Shown piece by piece: positions 1 through 8,500 of a stretch of DNA of 64,000 bases. A program made the position numbers and the translations under genes. The stretch is from Chromobacterium sphagni (lineage in GTDB: Bacteria; Pseudomonadota; Gammaproteobacteria; Burkholderiales; Chromobacteriaceae), in assembly GCF_001855555.1 (NCBI RefSeq), contig NZ_MKCT01000001.1, positions 310,001 through 374,000 of the forward strand, given 5' to 3'. The notes under the pieces are model-generated. The model was not told the origin of the DNA and did no database searches. It saw only the letters and a program-made list of their open reading frames with translations. Position 1 is the first letter of the stretch, and every line of letters starts with the position of its first letter.

Positions 1-579
1 CGCCAGCTGGAGGGAACCCTGGTCCGCGACCTGCTATACCCGCTGGCTGTGTTGAACTTCGGCCAGGTCGACCCGCGCCGGATGCCGCGCCTGGTGTTCG
101 ATACCCGCGAGATCGAGGACATCAAGTTGTATGCCGAAAGCCTGCCGAAGCTGGTAGGGCTGGGCCTGAAGGTCAAGACCGATTGGGTGTACGACAAGCT
201 GGCCATCCCGAAGCCCCAGGACGACGACGAGGTGCTAACCGCGCCGCGTCCTGAAATGGCGTTGCCGCCGGAGCTGCGGCCGCAGCCGAGCGCCGCGCTG
301 TCCTACCGCGCGGCGCTCACCAATGACCGGGGCGAGGTGGTCTACCCCGACCAGGCGGCGCTGGACGCCGTCGCGCTTCCGGCCGATGCGATCAACGCCG
401 GCCTGGAGGCGGTGCTGGCTCCAGTGATTCAGGCCATCCGCGACGGGGCGACTCCGGACGATGCCATCGCGTCGCTGGTGGCGGCGTATCCGCAGATGGA
501 CGATGCCGCGCTGTCCCAACTGTTGGCGCGGGCGATGTTCGTCGCCGATGTCTGGGGACGCCTACATGCCCACGAGTGA
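1..579 (+). CDS. Phage portal protein, Mu gp29 (DUF935) family, C-terminal part
   Basis: The reading frame is already open at base 1, so only the C-terminal 192 residues are present. The portal forms the dodecameric DNA channel at the head vertex. The segment with VFDTREIEDIKLYAESLP followed by a VGLGLKVKTDWVYDKL stretch is typical of the end of Mu gp29-type portals. The tail region is rich in Ala and Pro and includes helices that probably hang into the head. The next gene, the F-type head protein, starts inside its last codons, as in Mu. The start of the gene is outside the window. Confidence 0.9.
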   Translation, partial: RQLEGTLVRDLLYPLAVLNFGQVDPRRMPRLVFDTREIEDIKLYAESLPKLVGLGLKVKTDWVYDKLAIPKPQDDDEVLTAPRPEMALPPELRPQPSAALSYRAALTNDRGEVVYPDQAALDAVALPADAINAGLEAVLAPVIQAIRDGATPDDAIASLVAAYPQMDDAALSQLLARAMFVADVWGRLHAHE

Positions 580-1396
580 GGCCGTAGACCTGAGCTACGC
601 TATCGGCTTGCCGCCCGAGGAAGCGATCAGCTATTTCGAGAGCAAGGGCTACGCCATCGGCTTCAAGTGGCAGGAGGTATGGGCTGAAGCCCACGCCCGC
701 TCGTTCACCGTGGCGGGCGTGATGAAACTGGACGTGCTGACCGACATGCGCGAAGCGCTGCTGCAGGCGATCCAGAATGGCGAGACGCTGGCCGACTTCC
801 AGAAGCGCTTGCAGCCGGTGCTGGAAGCGAAAGGCTGGTGGGGGCGCGGCCATATCATCGACCAGACAACCGGCGAGATCCAGGGCAAGCGACTGAACCC
901 GCGCCGGCTGGAAACCATCTTTCGCACCAACATGCAGTCAGCCTACCAGGCCGGCCGCTTCCAGGAGCAGTTGGCCAACGCCGAGGCGCGGCCGTATTGG
1001 GAATACGTGGCGGTGTTGGACAACCGCACCCGGCCGCTACACCGCAGCCTGCACGGCCGCATCTTCCGTTACGACGACCCGTTCTGGCGGAGGTTCTACC
1101 CGCCCAACGGTTGGAAATGCCGCTGCCGCGTGCGCACCAGGAGCGCCCGCGACATGGAGCGGCTGGGCCTGGACGCATCCAGCAGCGAGGGGAGGATGGA
1201 AACGGTGGACCAGCCGATAGACCGCATAGGCAATACCCGCCCAGCCCCTGCATTCCGAGACCCGGCCACTGGCAAGCTGTTCGTGGCGGACGCCGGCTTT
1301 GGCTACAACCCCGGCCAGGCCGCGTATCAGCCGGACCTCAGCCGTTACCCGCCAGAGTTTGCCAAGCAATATCTGCAGGAGCAAAGCGCCAGATGA
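566..1396 (+). CDS. Head morphogenesis protein, Mu gpF-like
   Basis: A 276-residue protein of the phage head morphogenesis family (SPP1 gp7 / Mu F), a minor capsid protein that works with the portal during head assembly. The central NRTRPLHRSLHGRIF and PNGWKCRCRVRT segments, with conserved His and paired Cys, are the family signature. The ATG at 566 is chosen because GGGGA lies about seven bases upstream. An in-frame ATG at 548 is possible but lacks a ribosome site. The gene overlaps the portal gene by 14 bases and its TGA overlaps the next ATG. Confidence 0.9.
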   Translation: MPTSEAVDLSYAIGLPPEEAISYFESKGYAIGFKWQEVWAEAHARSFTVAGVMKLDVLTDMREALLQAIQNGETLADFQKRLQPVLEAKGWWGRGHIIDQTTGEIQGKRLNPRRLETIFRTNMQSAYQAGRFQEQLANAEARPYWEYVAVLDNRTRPLHRSLHGRIFRYDDPFWRRFYPPNGWKCRCRVRTRSARDMERLGLDASSSEGRMETVDQPIDRIGNTRPAPAFRDPATGKLFVADAGFGYNPGQAAYQPDLSRYPPEFAKQYLQEQSAR

Positions 1397-1881
1397 TAGA
1401 CATTAAGATAGACAACTCGAATGTCGCCGATGTTATGGGGCGAATCATCCAAGCGACGAACCACCGTCAGCCGCTAATGCGCAATATCGCTGCGATCATG
1501 CTGGACGCGGTGGAAGAGAATTTCGCCCAAGAAGGGCGGCCGAAATGGCAAGGACTGAAACCGCCAGGCCGCGATGGGAAGATACTGCAGAAAAGCGGCC
1601 GGCTCGCCGGCAGTATGAATGACATGAGCGACAACGACAGTTCGACCGTTGGCACCAACGTCAAATACGCCGCCATCCAAAACAATGGCGGCCGCACGCG
1701 GCCCCATGAAATCCGTCCCAGGAACAAAAAAGCGCTGGCGTTCGGCGGACGAGTCGTGAAGAAGGTCAACCACCCCGGCAGCAACATCCCGGCGCGGCCA
1801 TTCATGCTGCTGACCGACGACGACCTGGACGAGATCGTCTATACGGCGGAAAGCTATTTGCGCAGCGTTGCCGAGGGCTGA
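1393..1881 (+). CDS. Virion morphogenesis / tail completion protein, Mu gpG-like
   Basis: A 162-residue protein of the phage virion morphogenesis family (Mu G, P2 gpS-like), thought to act in joining tails to heads. Family features visible are the FAQEGRPKWQGLKPPGRDG region, a KSGRLAGSM segment, a VKYAAIQNNGG stretch and the C-terminal IPARPFMLLTDDD motif. The start is fixed by a four-base ATGA overlap with the upstream gene. In Mu the protease gene follows directly; here a moron is inserted before it. Confidence 0.9.
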   Translation: MIDIKIDNSNVADVMGRIIQATNHRQPLMRNIAAIMLDAVEENFAQEGRPKWQGLKPPGRDGKILQKSGRLAGSMNDMSDNDSSTVGTNVKYAAIQNNGGRTRPHEIRPRNKKALAFGGRVVKKVNHPGSNIPARPFMLLTDDDLDEIVYTAESYLRSVAEG

Positions 1882-1960
1882 ATGGCTTGACCCTATAAAC
1901 GCCCGTAGCGACGTTTTGACCCTACGATGACCCCTTGCTTACCCCGTAACATGGCAAGAT

Positions 1961-1990
1961 ATTTTAACGGGGTTCTAACGGTGTTAAAAT
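1961..1990. promoter_or_regulatory. Perfect inverted repeat upstream of first moron; possible operator/promoter
   Basis: ATTTTAAC (1961-1968) and its exact complement GTTAAAAT (1983-1990) flank a 14-base spacer, about 30 bases before the moron start. The right arm contains TAAAAT, which could serve as a -10 element. A matching -35 is weak (TTTTAA at 1962-1967, 17 bases upstream). Just before it, TTGACCCTA occurs twice (1887-1895 and 1916-1924). The layout suggests the moron has its own regulated promoter. Confidence 0.4.
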
Positions 1991-2019
1991 GACATCTCCA
2001 ATTGGGTGATGGAGGGGCC

Positions 2020-2940
2020 ATGAGCAAAATCCAACCGAATGAGCTTGAAGTTGGCGTTATTGAGAGTATTGAAGAGCTTGAACGGCTCCCAGGCTATACG
2101 AAAGATATCGACCCCAAAGCTGTAAAATTGGACAAGATAGTTTACTTTTATAGATTTCCCGATACGATTCGCTGTGGGAAAGAGAACTGCCATCGTCCTC
2201 ACCTGTTAGGTTTTGTCGTCCGACTGGAGGACGGCAGGCTAACAAATGTTGGTAACGTATGTGGAAAGGATCTGGGCGCTGAGAAGTTTCTGGCACAAAG
2301 CAAGATGGCTCTCAGATACATAGAACGTAGACAAGTTATTACATCCCTACAGGCACGAAGAGATGCCACTCCATCGTTGGAGATTAGACTGGCAGAAGCC
2401 AAATCTCAAGCAAAGGAGATTACAGATTTTGTCAGGAGGTTGGAGCAAACGATAGGAGTCCAGCTGGTTAACCTGCTAAAGGCTAAGGCTAGACGTAGCG
2501 AATATGATGTATACGACTATCGAGAGCTAACCAAAAAACAAATTAAAATCAGGGATGTCATGCGGCGCACCAGCAGTAACGTACCCAAAGAGATTGACAC
2601 CCAAGAGCGCTACAAGGCTGGCACCCTCGAATATATCAACTTTTTCGCAGAAGACGTTCGAAGTATGATTTTTGAAAAGGTTGAGCCAGCTATTAGCAGC
2701 CTACAAAATAGCTTACTAGATGAAATGCGTACGCCTGATCTTAATAGGCTATCCAGGAGCTTGACAGAAGCGGAAGTCATTCTTAACAAGATGCCCGACA
2801 TTGCAAATCAAGCAAAGGCATTTGCGGGGAAGCGCAACAACTTTATCTTGGCTAAAATTTTAACAAAGAGTTTAGAAGACAAAAATGCACGCCATGCTTC
2901 GGCTGGTATTGAACGGTACATGCACGAAATGAAATGGTAA
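2020..2940 (+). CDS. Moron: hypothetical protein with Cys/His cluster and long helical region
   Basis: A 306-residue protein of unknown function, inserted between the Mu G and I equivalents and visibly richer in A+T and rare codons than its neighbours, which indicates separate acquisition. Residues about 52-61 hold C-x4-CH-x2-H and residue 81 is Cys within NVGNVCGKDLG, a plausible zinc site in a small N-terminal domain. The rest is rich in charged residues and predicted helix, probably coiled coil. The ATG at 2020 follows GGAGG. An upstream TTG at 2002 is in frame but less likely. It is probably expressed from its own promoter in the lysogen. A defence or exclusion role is speculation. Confidence 0.75.
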   Translation: MSKIQPNELEVGVIESIEELERLPGYTKDIDPKAVKLDKIVYFYRFPDTIRCGKENCHRPHLLGFVVRLEDGRLTNVGNVCGKDLGAEKFLAQSKMALRYIERRQVITSLQARRDATPSLEIRLAEAKSQAKEITDFVRRLEQTIGVQLVNLLKAKARRSEYDVYDYRELTKKQIKIRDVMRRTSSNVPKEIDTQERYKAGTLEYINFFAEDVRSMIFEKVEPAISSLQNSLLDEMRTPDLNRLSRSLTEAEVILNKMPDIANQAKAFAGKRNNFILAKILTKSLEDKNARHASAGIERYMHEMKW

Positions 2941-3007
2941 AGCCTGATAATGTTTAGGCTGAAAATAGTTTAAGTCACTGAAGCCCCTCACAGATTTCCC
3001 CTCCCCA

Positions 3008-3032
3008 CATGCCCCGCACAATGCGGGGCATG
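3008..3032. promoter_or_regulatory. Perfect 11-bp hairpin ending at the start codon of the protease gene
   Basis: CATGCCCCGCA (3008-3018) pairs exactly with TGCGGGGCATG (3022-3032) around the loop CAA. The last three bases are the ATG of the protease gene, and the GGGG next to it would be the only Shine-Dalgarno-like sequence, so folding would hide both. No T-run follows, so it is not a classical terminator. A close relative lies at 15558-15582. Confidence 0.65.
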
Positions 3033-4127
3033 GCACATCTGACACCCTTCATCGCCGCTCTGACGGTTGACCTCTCCCAAATCGGCAACGCCGATGGCGA
3101 GGCTCCCCGCGTCATCAAACTGTTGCCGGCTGGCACGTTCCGAGCCCGCGACGGCCGCCCGGCCGAGTGCGCCGCCTGGACGCTGGACGGGGTGTTGGCC
3201 GCCATCTTGATCGACGCAGCCAACCAACGGGAGACGCGCTATGTCATCGACTACGAGCACCAGACCCTGCGCAGCGAGAAAAACGGCCAGCCGGCTCCCG
3301 CCAGCGGATGGTTTGGCGCGCTGGAGTGGCGCGAGGACGGCCTCTACGCCACCGACGTGGAATGGACCGAAAAGGCCGCCGCGATGATCGCGGCTAAGGA
3401 ATATCTCTACCTCTCACCCGTTTTCACCTACGACAAGCAAGGCTGCGTCACCGGCCTGCTGCATGTCGCCCTGACCAATAACCCGGCATTGGACGAGCTG
3501 CCTGAACTACAGGTGGCGGTCTTGTCGCGTCTGATTTCCACCCCGTCCACCACTCAAGAGGATTCCGCAATGGACGAACTGATCGAGCAGCTGCGCTGGC
3601 TGCTCAACCTGCCCGTCGGCGCAACCGCCGACGATATCAAAACTCAGCTGCAGAAGCTGATCGACCAACTCTCCAATGGCCAGGGCACGGCCGCCGCCAG
3701 CGTCGACCTGGTCAGCCTGTTCGGCACCCAGCAGCAACGCATCGCCGCGCTGTCGGCCAACCAGGCAGACCCGGCCCGTTTCGTGTCGGTGGAGACCATG
3801 CGCGCCCTGCAGGAGCAGGTCGCGGCGCTGACCGCCCAACAACACGGCCGCGAGGTGGATGAGCTGATCACCGCCGCGCTGTCGGATGGCCGGCTGCTGG
3901 CGGTGCAGGAGAACTGGGCGCGAGATTTGGGCAAGACCAACCTGGCCGCGCTGCAGGGTTACCTGGACACCGCGCCGGCAATCGCCGCGCTGTCCAGCAC
4001 CCAAACCCAGGGCCAACCGCCGGCCGGCAGTGTGACGTCTGCCCTCGACGCCGACACGCTGGCCGTCTGCAGCATGTTTGGCAACGACCCGGACGCCGTC
4101 GCCGCCGTGATGAAGGAGAAGGCATGA
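3030..4127 (+). CDS. Head maturation protease, Mu gpI-like
   Basis: A 365-residue protein whose N-terminal 180 residues are a Mu I-type prohead protease (IDYEHQT, GWFGALEWREDGLYATDVEWT, YLYLSPVFTYD and ALTNNPALDELP blocks) and whose C-terminal half is the scaffold. The protease removes scaffold and trims head proteins during maturation. The ATG at 3030 fits the conserved MAHLTPFIAAL-type start. Two upstream in-frame ATGs (3009, 3021) lie inside the hairpin. The 3' end overlaps the next gene by ATGA. Confidence 0.9.
   Translation: MAHLTPFIAALTVDLSQIGNADGEAPRVIKLLPAGTFRARDGRPAECAAWTLDGVLAAILIDAANQRETRYVIDYEHQTLRSEKNGQPAPASGWFGALEWREDGLYATDVEWTEKAAAMIAAKEYLYLSPVFTYDKQGCVTGLLHVALTNNPALDELPELQVAVLSRLISTPSTTQEDSAMDELIEQLRWLLNLPVGATADDIKTQLQKLIDQLSNGQGTAAASVDLVSLFGTQQQRIAALSANQADPARFVSVETMRALQEQVAALTAQQHGREVDELITAALSDGRLLAVQENWARDLGKTNLAALQGYLDTAPAIAALSSTQTQGQPPAGSVTSALDADTLAVCSMFGNDPDAVAAVMKEKA
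3570..4127 (+). CDS. Internal scaffold protein, Mu gpZ-like, nested in protease gene
   Basis: An in-frame internal ATG at 3570 is preceded by AGAGGA with a seven-base gap, a better ribosome site than that of the full-length gene. Translation from it gives a 185-residue Gln/Ala/Leu-rich helical protein starting MDELIEQLRWLLN, separated from the protease by a Ser/Thr-rich linker. Mu makes its scaffold Z from an internal start in I in the same way. The product would fill the prohead core and be degraded on maturation. Confidence 0.7.
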   Translation: MDELIEQLRWLLNLPVGATADDIKTQLQKLIDQLSNGQGTAAASVDLVSLFGTQQQRIAALSANQADPARFVSVETMRALQEQVAALTAQQHGREVDELITAALSDGRLLAVQENWARDLGKTNLAALQGYLDTAPAIAALSSTQTQGQPPAGSVTSALDADTLAVCSMFGNDPDAVAAVMKEKA

Positions 4128-4528
4128 CCGCCACCACTCAAGACCGCAACACCCCGTATCGCCAGGGCGAGCTGATCGTCGCGCCGGTCGCGGCCGGCGT
4201 GAAGATTCCGGCCGGCACCATCGTCTGCGCCAGCGGCAGCGGCTTCGCCGTGCCTGGCGCAACGGCCGCCACCCTGGCTTACCTGGGCATGGCCGACGCC
4301 GCCGTCGACAACTCGGCAGGCGCGGACGGAGCTACTGGCGTGCCGATCCGGCGCGGTGTGGCCTTCAAGTGGGCCAACGACTCTGGCGACCCGGTCACCC
4401 AGGCCAGCCTGGGCCGCGTCTGCTACATCGCGGACAACCAGACCGTGGCCAAGAGCAATGGCGGCAATACCCGCTCGCCGGCCGGCATCGTGGTCGGCAT
4501 CGACGCCGACGGCGTATGGGTCAACTAA
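4124..4528 (+). CDS. Head decoration / capsid cement-like protein
   Basis: A 134-residue small protein rich in Gly, Ala and Val with the pattern YRQGELIVAPVAAGVKIPAGTIV and ASLGRVCYIADNQTV, like the short beta-rich DUF2190-type capsid cement proteins that Mu-like phages often carry between the scaffold and the major capsid gene. It starts in an ATGA overlap with the protease gene and lies just upstream of the capsid gene. A role in stabilising the head surface is inferred from position and fold type. Confidence 0.7.
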   Translation: MTATTQDRNTPYRQGELIVAPVAAGVKIPAGTIVCASGSGFAVPGATAATLAYLGMADAAVDNSAGADGATGVPIRRGVAFKWANDSGDPVTQASLGRVCYIADNQTVAKSNGGNTRSPAGIVVGIDADGVWVN

Positions 4529-4541
4529 GGAGACAACACCC

Positions 4542-5450
4542 ATGATTGTCAACGCATCCAGCCTGAAGGCGATCTTCGTCAACCTGAAGACCACTTTCAA
4601 CAACGCGTTCAGCGCCGCCCCCAGCCAATGGCAGAAAGTCGCCATGCTGGTGCCGTCCTCGACGAAGACCAATGACTACAAGTGGCTGTCGAACTTCCCG
4701 CGCATGCAGAAATGGATTGGGGAGAAGACCGTTAAAGCGCTGGCGGCATCCGGCTACACCATCACCAACGACGATTGGGAAGTCACTGTCGAGGTCGACC
4801 GCAACGACATCGACGACGACAACCTGGGCATCTACGCGCCGCAGGCGCAGATGGCTGGCGAATCGGCCAAGCAACTGCCGGACGAAATCGTGTTTGACCT
4901 GGTCAACAAAGGCTTTGCCAGCCAGTGCTATGACGGCCAGTACTTCTTCGATGTCGACCACGTCGTCGCCGGGCAGTCGGTTTCCAACAAGGGGACCAAG
5001 AAATTGTCAGCGGCCAGCCTGGCGGCTGCGCGCGCCAGCTATGGCGCAGCCCGGACCGCGATGAAGAAATTCCGCGACGACGAGGGCCGCCCGCTGAACA
5101 TCGCCCCCAACGTCCTGTTGGTGCCGCCGGCCCTGGAAGACGACGCCAATCTGCTGATGACGACGGAGCGCTTCGAAGACGGCAAGCCCAACCCCTACCG
5201 CAATACCGCCACGGTCGTGGTCGCGCCTTGGCTGAATTCCGACACCGCCTGGTTCCTCTTGGACACCTCCAGGCCCATCAAGCCCTTCATCTACCAGGAG
5301 CGCAAAAAACCGAACTTCGTACAGCAAACCGACCCGCAGGCTGACGACGTGTTCAACCGCAAAAAGTACAAGTTCGGCGCGGAGGCCCGCGCCGCCGGAG
5401 GCTACGGCTTCTGGCAGCTGGCCTACGGTTCCGACGGCAGCGAGGGCTAA
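4542..5450 (+). CDS. Major capsid protein, Mu gpT-like
   Basis: A 302-residue protein of the Mu T major head subunit family, which forms the icosahedral shell. Recognisable blocks are MIVNASSLKAIFVNLKTTFN at the start, a PRMQKWIGEK region, DDDNLGIYAPQ, and a C-terminal VFNRKKYKFGAEARAAGGYG segment. The ATG at 4542 follows AAGGAGA with a ten-base spacing. Length matches the family. Confidence 0.95.
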   Translation: MIVNASSLKAIFVNLKTTFNNAFSAAPSQWQKVAMLVPSSTKTNDYKWLSNFPRMQKWIGEKTVKALAASGYTITNDDWEVTVEVDRNDIDDDNLGIYAPQAQMAGESAKQLPDEIVFDLVNKGFASQCYDGQYFFDVDHVVAGQSVSNKGTKKLSAASLAAARASYGAARTAMKKFRDDEGRPLNIAPNVLLVPPALEDDANLLMTTERFEDGKPNPYRNTATVVVAPWLNSDTAWFLLDTSRPIKPFIYQERKKPNFVQQTDPQADDVFNRKKYKFGAEARAAGGYGFWQLAYGSDGSEG

Positions 5451-5453
5451 GCC

Positions 5454-5795
5454 ATGGCGAACGACAAAAACAGCAAGACCACCGGCCAGGCGGGGAACGC
5501 ACGGGGCCAGGCCGAGCAGCAGCAGCCCCACGCCGGCAACGAGCAGCCGCAGGAGTTGGCCCAGGCCGCCGATCAACCTACCCAGGAACCCGAGACCGCC
5601 AGCCCGTTGGCGGGACTGTTCGAGCCGAACGCCCTTGAGGTGGTGGCCAAGTGCGAGCAATTCCGCCGCGCCGGCCGGGTGTTCACCCGCGAGGCGACCA
5701 CGGTGCGCCTGGCGGAGCTGTCCGAGGCCGAGCTCCAGCTGCTGTGCCAGGAGCCGATGCTGGCCGTGCAGCCGACCTACATCCGGGAGAACTGA
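5454..5795 (+). CDS. Mu gp35 / FluMu-like structural protein
   Basis: A 113-residue protein with a Gln/Pro/Ala-rich, probably disordered N-terminal half and a C-terminal domain reading CEQFRRAGRVFTREATTV and RLAELSEAELQLLCQEPML, the pattern of the small FluMu/HI1506-type domain found after the capsid gene in Mu-like phages. It starts three bases after the capsid stop. Its function in the virion is not established. Confidence 0.7.
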   Translation: MANDKNSKTTGQAGNARGQAEQQQPHAGNEQPQELAQAADQPTQEPETASPLAGLFEPNALEVVAKCEQFRRAGRVFTREATTVRLAELSEAELQLLCQEPMLAVQPTYIREN

Positions 5796-5797
5796 TC

Positions 5798-6217
5798 GTG
5801 TACGCCACCCGCGACGACATGCTGCAACGCTTCGGCGAGAAGGAGGTCATCTCGCTGACCGACCGCGAGTACAGCGGCCAGGTCGACGACCCGCTGCTGG
5901 CCGACGCACTGGCCGACGCAGGCGTCGAGATCGACGGCTATATCGGCGGCCGCTACCCGCTGCCGCTGGCCCAGCCGCCGAAGATCCTGGCCGGCTACGC
6001 CTGCGACATCGCCCGCTACCGGCTGTGCGGCAGCGGCACCCAGCTAACGGAAGACATCCGCGACCGCTACCGCGACGCCGTGCGCTTCCTGGAGCTGGTC
6101 GCGGCCGGCAAGGTCACGCTGGGCGGGATGCCGGACGGCGGCGTCGCGGCTCCCAGCCAGACGGTGCAGTTCGTGTCCGGAGAGCGCGCCTTCGCCCGCT
6201 CTGGAGGGGCGCTCTGA
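5798..6217 (+). CDS. Mu gp36-like protein (DUF1320), head-tail connector region
   Basis: A 139-residue protein with the DUF1320 pattern MYATRDDMLQRFGEKEVISL, ADAGVEIDGYIGGRYPLPL and a central CDIARYRLCG block. Such proteins resemble small adaptor proteins at the head-tail interface. The GTG at 5798 is chosen because GGAGA lies eight bases upstream and the conserved domain begins there. A TGATG overlap links it to the next gene. Confidence 0.85.
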   Translation: MYATRDDMLQRFGEKEVISLTDREYSGQVDDPLLADALADAGVEIDGYIGGRYPLPLAQPPKILAGYACDIARYRLCGSGTQLTEDIRDRYRDAVRFLELVAAGKVTLGGMPDGGVAAPSQTVQFVSGERAFARSGGAL

Positions 6218-6879
6218 TGCTGCTGACGCAGATCGAGGACGCTATCATCGCCCGCCTGCGGCTCGGCCTGGGCCGCATGGTGCGGGAAGTGGGCAGCTAC
6301 GGCGGCGAACTAGACGACGGGCTGGGCGAGGCCATCCGCCGTTTCCCCGCCGCCTGGGTCACCTACGGCGGCACGCCTCGCACCGAACCGACCAGCACCA
6401 GCCGCAAGCGCTACAAGGCAGGCGGGCAGTTCGTGGTGATGGTCGGCGACCAGAACCTGCGCAACGAGGCCGCCGGCCGGCACGGCGGCCCCGGCGCTGG
6501 CGAGATCGGCACCTACGCCCTGGTCTACGCCGTGCGCCGCTTGCTGAGCGCCCAGGATCTGGACTTGCCGATCTCGCCGCTGCAGCCCGGCCGGGTGCGC
6601 ACCCTGTTCAACACCCGGCTGGAGAAAACGGCGTTTTCGGTGTTCGCCTGCGAGTTCGCCACCGAGTGGATCGAAGAGGCGCTGCCGCTCCATGCCTGGC
6701 CGACTCCAGCGAAACCCGGCACGCCGGACGCGGCGGCCGATCCGGACAGCGTATTCGCCCGCAACCAGGGCAAGCTCGGCGACCCAGACCCGGACTGGCT
6801 GCGCACCGGCCTCAACTACCACCTGGCCCCGGACGACGGCGAGCCCGATGCCCAGGACATCCTGAGGAGCACCAAATGA
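6217..6879 (+). CDS. Mu gp37-like protein (DUF1834)
   Basis: A 220-residue member of DUF1834, a conserved Mu-like late protein probably acting in tail terminator or connector assembly. The pattern MLLTQIEDAIIARL, WVTYGG and a FVVMVGDQNLR strand, then SPLQPGRVRTLFNTRLE, fits the family. The C-terminal 60 residues are Pro/Asp-rich. It overlaps the previous stop by one base and the following ATG by four. Confidence 0.85.
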   Translation: MLLTQIEDAIIARLRLGLGRMVREVGSYGGELDDGLGEAIRRFPAAWVTYGGTPRTEPTSTSRKRYKAGGQFVVMVGDQNLRNEAAGRHGGPGAGEIGTYALVYAVRRLLSAQDLDLPISPLQPGRVRTLFNTRLEKTAFSVFACEFATEWIEEALPLHAWPTPAKPGTPDAAADPDSVFARNQGKLGDPDPDWLRTGLNYHLAPDDGEPDAQDILRSTK

Positions 6880-7067
6880 TCGTGAAAGCCGCCGCACCTG
6901 GCCTGCAGGTGCCCAAAGAGGACAACCCGCGCGCCTACATCACCGACGCCGAGACGGCCGACGTGCCGCGCAGCGCCTATTACCTGCGCATCCTCGGCGA
7001 CGGCGACCTGGTCGAGGTCGACGAGGCCGCGAGTGTCAAAACCAACGCCAAGAAAGGAGCCGAATAA
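6876..7067 (+). CDS. Mu gp38-like protein (DUF2635)
   Basis: A 63-residue protein of the DUF2635 type, always found just before the sheath gene in Mu-like phages. The start is preceded by GAGGAG and sits in an ATGA overlap; the end is a TAATG overlap with the sheath gene. The sequence contains PRSAYYLRILGDGDLVEV, typical of the family. Function is unknown; tight coupling suggests dosage matching with the sheath. Confidence 0.85.
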   Translation: MIVKAAAPGLQVPKEDNPRAYITDAETADVPRSAYYLRILGDGDLVEVDEAASVKTNAKKGAE

Positions 7068-8485
7068 TGGCCAGCGCCAACATCAGCTTCGACCAGATTC
7101 CGGCCTCGATCCGCAAGCCGGGCAAGTATTTCGAGTTCAACACCAAGCTGGCGGTGCGCACGCTGCCCGGCAATCTGCAGCGCGTGCTGATCCTGGGCCA
7201 GAAACTGGCCAGCGGCAGCCAGGCGGAGCGCGCCCCGGCCGATCTGTTCAGCGACGAACAAGCCGCCCAGCTGTTCGGCCAGGGATCGCAGCTGCACCTG
7301 ATGGCGCGCGCCGCCATCAAGGCCAATCCCTATCTGCAGCTGACGGCCATCGCGGTCAACGACCCGGCCGGAACCGCCGCCACCGGCACCACCACCCTAG
7401 CCGGCACCGCCAGCGGCAGCGGTGTGGTGACGCTGTGGGTCGGCGCGTCCCGCGTCGACGTGGCGATCAACAGCGGCGACACGGCCGCCGCTGTGGCGAC
7501 GGCGCTGGCGGCGGCCGTCAATGCCCAGCCCAGCATCCCGGTCGCCAGCGCGGCCGCGGCTGGCGTGGTTACCCATACCTGCTATCACAAGGGGGCCATC
7601 GGCAACGACATCCGCCTGCAGGCGAGCTGCAACGCGCCGGGCCTGACTGCGACGGCCGCCGGCATGGGCGGCGGCACGCTGGAGCCCGACTACGCCGCCG
7701 CGCTGGCGGCAGTGGCCGGGGCCGGCCATCACATCCTGGTCGGGCCCCTCGCCAGCCAGGCGCAGCTGGCCGCATTGCGCAGCCACCTGGAATTCGTGTC
7801 CGGGCCGATGGAGCAGCGCGGAGCCATCGGCGTGTTTGGCTGGCCGGCGTCGCTAGCCACCGGCACCACCCTGGCTGGCCAAATCAACAGCGGCCGCATC
7901 ACCGGCGCCTGGCATCGCGGTTCGCTGCGCCTGCCGTGCGAGATCGCCGCCGCCTACGCCGCCGTGCTGGCCAGCGAGGAAGACCCGGCCAGGCCGCTGA
8001 ACACCCTGGAGCTGGCCGGTCTGGACGTGACCGCCATCGACCAGCGGCCAACCCGCACCGAGCAGGAGAACGCGCTCTACAACGGCCTCACGCCGTTGGA
8101 GATCGGCCCCGGCGACCGCGTGCAGATCGTGCGCGCCATCAGCACCTACACCCGCGACCTCCAGGGCGTGAACGATGTGTCGCTGCTGGACATCACCACC
8201 ATCCGCACGCTGGACTACGTGCGCAAGGCTTGCCGCGAGCGCATCGCGCTGCGTTTCCCGCGCGAGAAGCTGTCCGAGCGCACCCCGCCCAAAGTCCGCT
8301 CCGAGCTGCTGGACGTGCTGTTCAAGCTGGAAGAGCTGGAGATCGTGGAAGCGGTGGAAGACAACAAGGACGCGCTGATCGTCGAGCGCGACCTGCAGGA
8401 TGTCAACCGCCTGGACGCCAAGATTCCGGTGGACGTGGTCAACGGCCTGCATGTGTTAGCCGGCCGCATCGACCTGTTGCTGTAA
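7067..8485 (+). CDS. Contractile tail sheath protein, Mu gpL-like
   Basis: A 472-residue tail sheath subunit. The N-terminal block FDQIPASIRKPGKYFEFNT and the C-terminal block VQIVRAISTYTRDLQG with TIRTLDYVRKACRERI are characteristic of Mu L sheaths. The variable middle (about residues 95-180, Ala/Gly/Thr-rich) corresponds to the surface-exposed domain. The sheath contracts to push the tube through the envelope, which makes this a myovirus-type particle. Confidence 0.95.
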   Translation: MASANISFDQIPASIRKPGKYFEFNTKLAVRTLPGNLQRVLILGQKLASGSQAERAPADLFSDEQAAQLFGQGSQLHLMARAAIKANPYLQLTAIAVNDPAGTAATGTTTLAGTASGSGVVTLWVGASRVDVAINSGDTAAAVATALAAAVNAQPSIPVASAAAAGVVTHTCYHKGAIGNDIRLQASCNAPGLTATAAGMGGGTLEPDYAAALAAVAGAGHHILVGPLASQAQLAALRSHLEFVSGPMEQRGAIGVFGWPASLATGTTLAGQINSGRITGAWHRGSLRLPCEIAAAYAAVLASEEDPARPLNTLELAGLDVTAIDQRPTRTEQENALYNGLTPLEIGPGDRVQIVRAISTYTRDLQGVNDVSLLDITTIRTLDYVRKACRERIALRFPREKLSERTPPKVRSELLDVLFKLEELEIVEAVEDNKDALIVERDLQDVNRLDAKIPVDVVNGLHVLAGRIDLLL

Positions 8486-8500
8486 GGAAAGGAGCCTGCC

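Noticed and set aside
2941-2960. AGCCT/AGGCT repeat after the first moron as a terminator
   Set aside because: Stem of only five pairs with no clear T-run; too weak to call.
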